Positions 36,141 through 44,413 of a stretch of 64,000 nt of DNA are shown piece by piece. The DNA is from Bifidobacterium apousia (lineage in GTDB: Bacteria; Actinomycetota; Actinomycetes; Actinomycetales; Bifidobacteriaceae): assembly GCF_007559275.1 (NCBI RefSeq), contig NZ_VMHK01000002.1, positions 310,001 to 374,000 of the forward strand, in the 5' to 3' direction. The stretch's first letter is position 1; the number at the start of each line of letters is the position of its first letter. Position numbers and translations under genes: made by a program. A model generated the notes under the pieces. It saw only the letters and a list, made by a program, of their open reading frames with translations. It did not search any database and was not told the origin of the DNA.

Positions 36141-36704
36141 CAAACCAAAACCCCTTCACCAAACACCAAACGGAATCAACACCGCCTGTCTATCAAAGTT
36201 CTGCCTGTCGGAAAGCCATGCTGCCTATCAGCGCCAGGCCTGCATCAAATCGCAGGAGCTAATGGCGCAAGCCAGCCGTCTTCTCGACGTCCCCCGTTTT
36301 TCACCATACCACCCAGCCCGCCGACAACACACACGAGCCGGAACCATGCGTTCGAATGTAGAGACCTTTTTTTTTTTTAGCTTTCTGCTAAGCGTCGCTT
36401 CGCTAACAAGTGCTTCAACTTTCAGACTCTTATCTGTCTGGAAGCAAATCGAGCTTACTAATAAAACGAAGGAAAGCGAGGCATGACCGAGGGCACCAAT
36501 CTGATCGGCCGCCCTTCTCGGCGGCTTATCCCCAGTTTTGCGAGGATCGGAAGGGGCAAGCCGCTAGTTAGAGATAAGGCCAATGCCGTTCTGACGGAAG
36601 TATATGGGTGGCCCCATTGCGTTGGGGGAGTTGGGGCCACCCGTGTGGTCCGGGAGTGTGTTGGGGATAGTGATAACCCGGACCTGCTTACACGAGGGAA
36701 GTCT
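36141..36704 (-). other. P2 promoter region and P3 3' region with T12 run
   Basis: No gene is supported. 36141-36350 resembles the P1 upstream region. A run of 12 T (36367-36378) inside an AT-rich patch up to about 36480 stands out from its GC-rich surroundings. P3's terminator is GGGTGGCCCCA (36606-36616) with TGGGGCCACCC (36632-36642). Confidence 0.6.
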
Positions 36705-39700
36705 TTATTGTTGCCGGCTGAGAGTTTCCAGCCTGTGGCGCCTGGCTGCTGCGGCGCATGCGAAGGCGATCAGTCCTGCGATGAGCAGGGGAAGCAGGCC
36801 GCCTCCGCCGGCCCTGGGCAGTACGCTGATGGAGTTGTACCGATACGTGTTGCTGGTGTCGGGGGTCTGGGCTGCTCCGTTTAGTCTCCATTCGATGGTG
36901 ACGGTTGACGTACCGGGCATGTGTGCCGGCGTGGTCACCGTCCAGGTGCCGTTGGAGTTCTTGGTCAGGTCGGAGGCTTCCACATTGTCGAACTGGACGT
37001 GTGTGGGGATGCCAGGCCTGGGGAAGGTGTCCTTGGCCGGGCTGGCGGCCTGAGTATCGGTGGTGTCGCGGCCGAGCTGGCCCTTGGCGTTGTCTCCCCA
37101 GCTGTAGAGGTTGCCGTCGGATCCCAGGGCCAGGCAGTACGATGCTCCTGCGCTGGCCTGAGTGAAGGTGATCCCTGCCGGCGTATCCACCTTCTTGGGC
37201 CTGTCTGACGAGGTTTTGCCGCTGTCTCCCCAGATGTAGAGGCTGCCGTCGGATCCCAAGGCGATGGAACGCGCGCCTCCTGTGCTGGCCTGGGTGAAGG
37301 TGACCCCTGCCGGGGTGTCGGCCTTGCCGGGCTTGTCTGCGGGGGTGCTGCTGGTGTCGCGGCCCAGGCGTCCGTTGGCGGCATTGCCCCAGGTGTAGAG
37401 GCTGCCGTCGTCGCTTGCTGCCACGGAGTGGCTTGCGCCTGCGCTGGCCTGGGTGAAGGTGATGCCTGCCGGGGTGTCGGCTTTGCCGGGTTTGTCTGCG
37501 GGGGTGCTGCTGGTGCTGCGCCCGAGCTCGCCGTGGGTGTTGTCTCCCCAGGTGTAGACGTCGCCTTGCGTGTCCACAGCCACCGTGTGGCCCCAGCCTG
37601 CACTGACACTGGTGAAGGTGACATCTGCCGGGGTGTCGGCTTTGCCGGGCTTGTCTGCGGGTGTGTTGCTGGTGACGGTACGGCCCAGCTGGCCAGCGCT
37701 GTTGTCTCCCCAGGTGTAGATGTTGCCATCCGAGCTTAGGGATACGACATGGGATCCGCCTGCGCTTGCCTGGACGAAGGTGATGCCTGCCGGGGTATCC
37801 ACCTTGTGGGGCCTGTTGGCTGGGGTGTTGCTGGTGATGGTACGGCCCAGCTGCCCAGCGCTGTTGTCTCCCCATGTGTAAAGGCTGCCATCCGAGGCCA
37901 GGGCCACGGAAAATCCGTAGCCTGCGCTGACATGGACGAAGGTGACGCCTGCAGGAGCCTCCGCCTTGCTTGGATGACTGTCCTGCTTGTCAGCGGTGTC
38001 GCGGCCCAACTGACCGTGGGTGTTGTCTCCCCAGGTGTAGAGGCTGCCGTCGGAGCCCACGGCTGCGGAATGGAGGTCTCCTCCGTCAGCCTGGCTGATG
38101 CGGATGCCGCGTGCTGGCGGTGGAGTCAGCGTGATGGTCTGGCCGCCTGACTCGGGCCCGTTGTCCTTGTCGAGCTTCCACTTGTTGCTGTCGACACTGC
38201 TCCAGTGGGCGGTTAGGGTCACCTTGTCGGTGACCGGTCTGCTGAAGTCATAGGCTGTGTCGCCGATGAACCAGCCGTCGAACAAATAGCCCCTCTTGGT
38301 CGGATCCCTATCGGGGCGTTTCATTGGGGTGCCCTCAGTCACGGACTGCCAGTAGAACCCAATGCCTTGGGCGGTGTCGAAGGTGGGATGGTAGGTTTCC
38401 AGGTACCTATAGGGCAGGTGCGCGTCCGGTCGTTCGCCGTTCATCCTCCAGGTAATGACTGCATCCACCTTGCCGTGTTCGTGTTGGGGCGTGGTGACGC
38501 TCCAGGTGCCGTCCGGGTTGGCGTCGAGGTTGGTGCCGGGTGTCCCGCCGAAACTCACATTATCGGGCTTGGGATCCTCGGGGAATGTGACCATGCCGGG
38601 GCTGCTGTCGTACTTGCCGCTTGTGGGGCGTCCAAGTTCGCCGTACTGGTTGTATCCCCAGCTGTAGAGGTTGCCGTCCGAGCCAATGGCCAGGGAGTGG
38701 GAATAGCCGGCGCTGATCTGGGTGAATTGTGCGATGCCCGTCGGCATGATCACCTTACCGGGTTTGGTGTCATATTTGGCTGATCCGGTGTCGCGACCCA
38801 GCTGGCCGCAATCGTTGTTTCCCCAGCTGTAGAGGTTGCCGTCCGAGCCCAAGGCCAGTGTATGCCTGCGTTCTGTACTGATCTGGGTGAATTTCTTGAC
38901 GCCTGCCGGCATAGCCACCTTGCGTGGTCTGCGGTCTTGTGTTGCTGATCCGGTGTTTCGTCCCAGCTGACCGTATTCGTTGTATCCCCAGCTATAGAGG
39001 TTGCCGTCCGAGCCTATGGCCAAGGATGTCCAGTCTCCAGTCGTGATCCACGTGTATTTCTTGACACCTAGCGGGGTGGAGACCTTGCGTGGTGCGGGGT
39101 CTTTTTCTGCCAAACCGGTGTCGCGTCCAAGTTCGTAGTAAGCATTGTTTCCCCAGCTGTACAGGTCACCGTCCGAGTCCAGGGCCATGGAGTAGAAAGT
39201 CCCTGCGCTGATCTGGGTGATTTTCGCGACACCTGCCGGCATCGACACCTTGCCTGGCTTGGCATCATATGTGGCTGAACCCGTGTCGCGTCCCAGTTCG
39301 CCGTAGCTGTTGTTTCCCCAGCTGTAGAGGTTGCCATCTGAGCCCAATGCCAAGGAATGCCAGGCTCCTACGCAGGTCTGGGTGAAGCGGACGCCGGCCG
39401 GAGGAGTCACCAGCCCCGGCTGATTGTCTGTCTTAGAAGGGGGAGTGGTGTCGCTGACGATTTCGCGTCCCAGTTGGCCTTGTTTGTTGTATCCCCAGCT
39501 GTAGAGGTTGCCGTCCGATCCCAGGGCCAAGGAATGAGAGGAACCTCCGCTGACCTGGGTGAAGCGTACGCCGGCCGGCGGGTTGACCAGGCTCGGTGTG
39601 CGTTTTTCTTCTTCAGAGGTTTCCAACTTGTAGTTGTTGTCTCCCCACCTGTAGAGGTTGCCGTCCGAGGCTATGGCCTGGGAGCCTTCTTCTTTTGCTG

Positions 39701-40220
39701 GGACGATGTGGCTGAAGCGTATGTCTGGTGTGGTGGGCGGGGTCAGGGTGATCCTGGTGTATTCTGTGGCTTTCCCTGAGGTGGGGGAGAGGCTCCAGGC
39801 GCTGGTGCCCTTGGTCCAGTGGGCGGTCAGGGTGAGGTCTGTGGTGACGGGCTGAGTGAAGTCGTAGGCCACCTTGGAGTCGCCCTTGGCATCTTTGGTG
39901 AACCAGCCGTCGAACAGGTAGCCGTCCCTGGTCGGGTCTTGCGCGGGACGGCTGGCCTGGGCGCCTTCGGCAATGGTCTGCGGGTCGACACTGCTGCCGT
40001 CGGCGCTGTCGAAGACGACCTGGTATGAAGTTGAACCTGGCTGAGCTCGGGCGGTGGTTGTGCTGACGGATGCGTCTGTTTGCTGGGCCGGGCTGATCGG
40101 ATTTGCGATGGCATCGGCTGCAGTGAGCCCGCCGAAGATCATGCTGGCTGGAAGAATGACGATAACCTTCAAAAGGTCTACAACAATGGCTGACCGGGAA
40201 GACGCATCCGGATGGCACAT
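36705..40220 (-). CDS. P3: double-propeller surface protein without phase tract
   Basis: 1,171 residues with the family architecture but no poly-G and no RQTPRVA segment, so it should be expressed constitutively. The N-terminus MCHPDASSR precedes a hydrophobic stretch ending near GGLTAADA. InlB repeat 1 is YQVVFDSADGSS ... YLFDGWF. Seven blades with LYSWG cores follow, then InlB repeat 2, and seven blades with LYTWG cores. The tail is LPRAGGGG, a hydrophobic helix and ARRHR. ATG 40220 lies 12 bases after AAAGGGG; the longer frame upstream includes that ribosome site and was rejected. Near-identical blades with repeated APAGVTFT-like linkers indicate internal duplication. Confidence 0.85.
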   Translation of the reverse strand: MCHPDASSRSAIVVDLLKVIVILPASMIFGGLTAADAIANPISPAQQTDASVSTTTARAQPGSTSYQVVFDSADGSSVDPQTIAEGAQASRPAQDPTRDGYLFDGWFTKDAKGDSKVAYDFTQPVTTDLTLTAHWTKGTSAWSLSPTSGKATEYTRITLTPPTTPDIRFSHIVPAKEEGSQAIASDGNLYRWGDNNYKLETSEEEKRTPSLVNPPAGVRFTQVSGGSSHSLALGSDGNLYSWGYNKQGQLGREIVSDTTPPSKTDNQPGLVTPPAGVRFTQTCVGAWHSLALGSDGNLYSWGNNSYGELGRDTGSATYDAKPGKVSMPAGVAKITQISAGTFYSMALDSDGDLYSWGNNAYYELGRDTGLAEKDPAPRKVSTPLGVKKYTWITTGDWTSLAIGSDGNLYSWGYNEYGQLGRNTGSATQDRRPRKVAMPAGVKKFTQISTERRHTLALGSDGNLYSWGNNDCGQLGRDTGSAKYDTKPGKVIMPTGIAQFTQISAGYSHSLAIGSDGNLYSWGYNQYGELGRPTSGKYDSSPGMVTFPEDPKPDNVSFGGTPGTNLDANPDGTWSVTTPQHEHGKVDAVITWRMNGERPDAHLPYRYLETYHPTFDTAQGIGFYWQSVTEGTPMKRPDRDPTKRGYLFDGWFIGDTAYDFSRPVTDKVTLTAHWSSVDSNKWKLDKDNGPESGGQTITLTPPPARGIRISQADGGDLHSAAVGSDGSLYTWGDNTHGQLGRDTADKQDSHPSKAEAPAGVTFVHVSAGYGFSVALASDGSLYTWGDNSAGQLGRTITSNTPANRPHKVDTPAGITFVQASAGGSHVVSLSSDGNIYTWGDNSAGQLGRTVTSNTPADKPGKADTPADVTFTSVSAGWGHTVAVDTQGDVYTWGDNTHGELGRSTSSTPADKPGKADTPAGITFTQASAGASHSVAASDDGSLYTWGNAANGRLGRDTSSTPADKPGKADTPAGVTFTQASTGGARSIALGSDGSLYIWGDSGKTSSDRPKKVDTPAGITFTQASAGASYCLALGSDGNLYSWGDNAKGQLGRDTTDTQAASPAKDTFPRPGIPTHVQFDNVEASDLTKNSNGTWTVTTPAHMPGTSTVTIEWRLNGAAQTPDTSNTYRYNSISVLPRAGGGGLLPLLIAGLIAFACAAAARRHRLETLSRQQ

Positions 40221-40294
40221 GATCGCTACAAACCCCTTTCCCAAGGTAAGGCAATCCGATGATGAAAACCCCAAGTTTTTTCATCGGTCGCATG

Positions 40295-40310
40295 CCGGGC
40301 ACGTTCCCGG
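40295..40310 (-). promoter_or_regulatory. Leader hairpin 75 nt before P3
   Basis: CCGGG (40295-40299) and CCCGG (40306-40310). The same element lies 75 nt before the starts of P6 and P7, with a weaker one before P4. Confidence 0.5.
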
Positions 40311-40440
40311 TTGCTAAAAAGTACGCTAGCATGCAGGTTCGGGTCTGAAGGGGAGCAACACTCGGATAAAGTGAGCGAAAAATATTATGTCAAGTTGGGA
40401 TGCCGATATTTTCCTCTAGGCGCAGAGGTAAAAATGAAAA

Positions 40441-40480
40441 TGGGTGGCTCCCTGATGTTGGGGGGGTGCGGAGCCACCCA
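40441..40480 (-). terminator. Terminator of P4
   Basis: TGGGTGGCTCC (40441-40451) and GGAGCCACCCA (40470-40480), perfect 11-bp stem; on the minus strand TTTTCATTTTT follows. Confidence 0.75.
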
Positions 40481-40517
40481 TTATGGCTGGGCCGTTCTTG
40501 GGATGCGGCCCGGCCGT

Positions 40518-43500
40518 TTACTCGAGCGAAGTGAATTCATGCCTGTGGCGTCCGGCTGCCAGAGCACCGGCGGCGGCAAGCAGGCCGGAGGCGAGCAGAA
40601 GGAGTACCCCCGTGTTGCCTGTGAGGGGGAGGATGCCTTTGAAGGTGTAGCTGAGGTGGGTCGGGGTCTGGTTGGCGGTGCCCAGGGACCAGTCCACGAT
40701 CACATCAGACAATCCCGGATTGTGGGCTGGCGTGGTCAGGGTGACCGACCCGTCCGCGTTCTGCTGCAGGCTGTTGGCTGCTGTTTGGTCGAACCTGACG
40801 CCGGTAATCAGCGGCGGCGGATATAGCGCCACCAGGGTCGGCGTAATGATCTTCGTATCGCTGTTGCTGCCGGTGCCGAGTTGCCCACGGTAGTTGTATC
40901 CCCAGCCGTAGCTCTTGCCGTCCTGACCGATGGCCATGGAACAAGCCGATCCTGCGCTGATTCGTGCGACCGCGAACCCCTTGCCTGCGTTGTCCTGGCC
41001 CGCTGGGGGTGACACTTGTGAGGGGACGAGCAGCTCGGAGGTGCCCTGGTTGCTGCCCAACTGATCAAAGGTGTTTTCTCCCCATCCCCAGGCTGTGCCG
41101 CTCTGGTCGATAGCCAGCGAATATGTGGCTCCGGCGATGATTTGGGCGGCCTGGAATCCCTGGCTGGCATCGGCAGGGTTTTTTACCTGCGTGGGTGTGG
41201 ACCGGTCGGTCAGCGTGCCATCGCCGATCTGGCCATCCGCGTTCATTCCCCATGCCCAGGCTGTGCCGTCCTGACCGATGGCCAGTGCGTGGACTTCACC
41301 GCTGCTGATCATCCTGGCCTTAAAGGTCTTGCTGGCGTTCTTGGGATCGGGCACGGGAGCTGGGTCGGCAGCATATGCGGTGCTGTATTTTCCTGTGCTT
41401 TGGCCGTTGCCGAGCTGTCCGTGGTTGTTGTATCCCCAGGTGTATACGTTGCCGTCGGCGTCCAGGGCCATGAGGAAGCTGTATCTTGCGCTTACCTGGA
41501 CCGCCTTCAGCCCATTGTCGGAGCTGCTCGGATCCTTGGCCAGGGCCGGCGTCAGTTTGGGCGCGCTATAGGTGTCCGGGCCGTAGGTTTCGCTGCCCCA
41601 GACGTAGACGCGCCCATTCAGGTCGATGGCTGCCGAGTCGGTGAATCCGGCGGTCACCTGGGTGGCCTTGAAGGGTTGTCCGTCTGGGCCCTTGACGGGC
41701 TGTGGCTTGGAGTGGTCTTGCCTGCTGCCGTCGCCAAGCTGGCCATATTGATTGTGTCCCCAGCTGTAGACGGTCTGGTCGGAGCCGATGGCCAGCACGT
41801 GGGTTCCGCCTGCGGCGACCTGCGTGTAGGTGAACCCGGTAGCTGCGCCGTCAGGCAGGGGGACCTTGGTCGGCGCGTACTGTGTGGCCGTCGTACTCGG
41901 ATCCTGGCCCAGCTGCCCGTAGTCGTTGCCGCCCCAGGCGTAGGCATTCCCATCGCTGGTCACCCCTATAGAAAAACCGGCAAAATTATCGCTGGCGCTT
42001 ATCTGGTTGAAGCGGATGCCCCGGCTGGTTTTGGGCGGGGTGATGGTCACATGCTGGCCGCCCTGGGCATCACCATTATTCGGGCTGATTGCCCAGCTGC
42101 CGATGTCTACAGGGCTCCAATGGGCGACCAGGGTGATGCTGCTGGTGACGGGCTGGCTGAAGTCATAAGCCACCTTGGATTCGCCTTTTGAGTCCTTGAG
42201 GAACCAGCCGTCGAACAGGAAGCCGTCTTTGGTTGGGTCTGCGATCGGGCGTGTGGCCTGCCTGCCTTCGGTGACGGACTGGGGTCCGGGCATGCCCGAG
42301 GGTGCTGTAGGGGAGTCACTGTCGGAAGAGAAAGTGACATGGTAGGCGTTCACGTATTGGTAGGTCAGGTGGGTGTCGGGCTGCTGGCCGTTCATGCCCC
42401 AGATGATGGTGACATCGGTCTTGCCTGCTGCATGCTGGGGCGTGGTGACGCTCCAGGTGCCGTTTGACTGGGCGTTGAGGTTGGTGCCGGGCGTCCCGCC
42501 GAAGCTGACGCTGACGGGTCTGGGATCCTCGGGGAATGTGACTGTGCCGGGGTGGGCGTCAGAATGACCAGTGGTCGTGCGTCCCAACTGGCTTCGGCTG
42601 TTGTCTCCCCAGCTGTAGAGGTTGCCGTCCGAGCCTAGGATCAGGGAGGAGGTATTCTCTGCGTTGATCTGGATGCAGCTGATGCCTGCCGGCAGGGATA
42701 CTTTGCCCGGTGTGGCATTTCTCAAGCTGCTGGCGTCGCGTCCCAGCTGGCCGAATTTGTTGCTTCCCCAGCTGTAGAGGTTGCCGTCCGAGCCTACGGC
42801 CAGGGTGTGTTGGTTTCCTGCGCCGAACTGGGTGAATCTCGTGACGCCTGTGGGCAGCGTCACTTTGCCTGGATCGATGTTTTGTGTTGGCGTGTCGGTA
42901 TCTCGTCCCATCTGGCCGTAGCTGTTGTAACCCCAGCTGTAGAGGTTGCCGTCTGAGCCCATGGCCAGAGAACACCATCCCTGTGCGGCAATCGCGGTGT
43001 ATTTCGTAACGCCTGTCGGCAGGATCACTTTGTTCGGCAGGGTTCCTGGCTGTTCGCTGTTGGTGTTGCGTCCGAGTTCGCCCTGAGTGTTGTCTCCCCA
43101 GCTGTAAATGTTGCCGTCCGAGCCCAGAGCCAAGGAATAGAAGGTTCCCCCGCTGATCTGGGTGCAGGTGATGCCTGTCGGCATTGACACTCTGCCTGGC
43201 GTGGCGTCGTAGGTCGCTGATCCCGTGTCGCGTCCCAACTGGCCTCGGCTGTTGTCTCCCCAGCTGTAGAGGTTGCCGTCCGAGCCGATGGCCAGGGATT
43301 GCGAGTATCCGGCGGTGAACTGGGTGAAGTGGACGCCGGTCGGCGGGGTGACCAGGCCCGGTCTGTCAGCTGGCGTGCTGGTGGTGCTGCGTCCCAGCTG
43401 CCCGTTGTCGTTTAGTCCCCAGCTGTAAAGGTTGCCGTCCGAGCCCATGGCCAGGGAAAGGCTCATTCCTGCGCTGGTCTGGGTGAAGTGGACGCCGGTC

Positions 43501-44219
43501 GGCGGGGTGACCAGGCCTGGGGTGCCTTCTGGCGCCTTGCTCGGTGCGGTGGCTGGTATCTCATTGGTGTCGCGTCCCAGACTTGCTTTGTTTTGTCCCC
43601 AGCTGTAGAGGTTGCCGTCCGAGCCCATGGCCAAGGTATGCCATAGACCCGAGCTGATGTGGCTGAATCGTACGCCGGGTTTGGCGGGTGGGACCAAGGT
43701 GATCTTGTCGCCTCCGGCGGCTGACCCGGAGGTGGGGGAGAGGCTCCAGGCACTGGTTCCCTTGGTCCAGTGGGCGGTCAGGGTGAGGTCTGCAGTGACG
43801 GGTTGGGTGAAGTCGTAGGCAAGATTGCCGGTGAACCAGCCGTCGAACAGGTAGCCGTCCCGGGTCGGGTCCTTGGCGGGCCGGCTGGCCAGTGCGCCGT
43901 CATCGACGTTTTGAGGGTCGATGCTGCTGCCGTCGGCGCTGTCGAAGGTGACGGTGTGCCTTGTTGAGCGTGCTTGGGGGCGACTGTCAGGTGTTTGATC
44001 GTGTTCGGGTATGGTGTTCAGTGGCGAGGGTGTTGGTGTCAATGGGGACTGGGGTGTCGTCGGCGTGGCCTGCAGCGTTGGCTGGCTTGTGTCGGTGTCG
44101 GTGTTGGTGTCAGTGTCGGCTGTGGCGAGGCTGCCCATGATCAGACTTGCGATCAGGATGATGGCAAGCAGAAGGCTCACGGCAATGCATGGCTGGGCAG
44201 AAGCATCCCTATGGTGCAT
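40518..44219 (-). CDS. P4: double-propeller surface protein without phase tract, LPLTG anchor
   Basis: 1,233 residues. Signal peptide MHHRDASAQPC... with a hydrophobic core ending near SLATAD, then a Thr/Asp/Pro linker encoded partly by a hexanucleotide repeat. InlB repeat (VTFDSADGSS ... YLFDGWFTGNLAYDF), seven LYSWG blades, second InlB repeat, seven blades (AYAWG, VYSWG, VYVWG...), C-terminal beta domain, then LPLTG, the only canonical LPxTG motif among the nine, a helix and AAGRHRHE. There is no homopolymer, so expression should be constant. GGAAAGGGG precedes ATG 44219. The second propeller is closely related to those of P6, P7 and P8, while the first differs. Confidence 0.85.
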   Translation of the reverse strand: MHHRDASAQPCIAVSLLLAIILIASLIMGSLATADTDTNTDTDTSQPTLQATPTTPQSPLTPTPSPLNTIPEHDQTPDSRPQARSTRHTVTFDSADGSSIDPQNVDDGALASRPAKDPTRDGYLFDGWFTGNLAYDFTQPVTADLTLTAHWTKGTSAWSLSPTSGSAAGGDKITLVPPAKPGVRFSHISSGLWHTLAMGSDGNLYSWGQNKASLGRDTNEIPATAPSKAPEGTPGLVTPPTGVHFTQTSAGMSLSLAMGSDGNLYSWGLNDNGQLGRSTTSTPADRPGLVTPPTGVHFTQFTAGYSQSLAIGSDGNLYSWGDNSRGQLGRDTGSATYDATPGRVSMPTGITCTQISGGTFYSLALGSDGNIYSWGDNTQGELGRNTNSEQPGTLPNKVILPTGVTKYTAIAAQGWCSLAMGSDGNLYSWGYNSYGQMGRDTDTPTQNIDPGKVTLPTGVTRFTQFGAGNQHTLAVGSDGNLYSWGSNKFGQLGRDASSLRNATPGKVSLPAGISCIQINAENTSSLILGSDGNLYSWGDNSRSQLGRTTTGHSDAHPGTVTFPEDPRPVSVSFGGTPGTNLNAQSNGTWSVTTPQHAAGKTDVTIIWGMNGQQPDTHLTYQYVNAYHVTFSSDSDSPTAPSGMPGPQSVTEGRQATRPIADPTKDGFLFDGWFLKDSKGESKVAYDFSQPVTSSITLVAHWSPVDIGSWAISPNNGDAQGGQHVTITPPKTSRGIRFNQISASDNFAGFSIGVTSDGNAYAWGGNDYGQLGQDPSTTATQYAPTKVPLPDGAATGFTYTQVAAGGTHVLAIGSDQTVYSWGHNQYGQLGDGSRQDHSKPQPVKGPDGQPFKATQVTAGFTDSAAIDLNGRVYVWGSETYGPDTYSAPKLTPALAKDPSSSDNGLKAVQVSARYSFLMALDADGNVYTWGYNNHGQLGNGQSTGKYSTAYAADPAPVPDPKNASKTFKARMISSGEVHALAIGQDGTAWAWGMNADGQIGDGTLTDRSTPTQVKNPADASQGFQAAQIIAGATYSLAIDQSGTAWGWGENTFDQLGSNQGTSELLVPSQVSPPAGQDNAGKGFAVARISAGSACSMAIGQDGKSYGWGYNYRGQLGTGSNSDTKIITPTLVALYPPPLITGVRFDQTAANSLQQNADGSVTLTTPAHNPGLSDVIVDWSLGTANQTPTHLSYTFKGILPLTGNTGVLLLLASGLLAAAGALAAGRHRHEFTSLE
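44089..44119 (-). repeat. Hexanucleotide repeat in P4 linker
   Basis: About five imperfect copies of GTGTCG (plus strand), encoding alternating Thr-Asp. It sits where other members carry the poly-G, but copy changes here stay in frame. Confidence 0.65.
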
Positions 44220-44375
44220 GATGGCTGCGAACCCCTTTCCCCAAACAGGTGGCTCGATGATGAAAATCCCCAAGTCGCTTCACGAGACGTGTGCCGGGGA
44301 CCATCCCGACAGCTGTATTGCAGTCTATCACGCGCGGACGGGCAAGAGTAGGAGCAACACCAGGGCGAATAAGAA

Positions 44376-44413
44376 GGGTGGCTCCGCTGTGTTGGGGGAT
44401 TGCGGGGCCACCC
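44376..44413 (-). terminator. Terminator of P5
   Basis: GGGTGGCTCCGC (44376-44387) and GCGGGGCCACCC (44402-44413), one wobble pair. Confidence 0.65.

Noticed and set aside
36483-36884. Plus-strand ORF between P2 and P3
   Set aside because: It overlaps the P3 terminator and the antisense of P3's 3' end; no ribosome site or conserved sequence.
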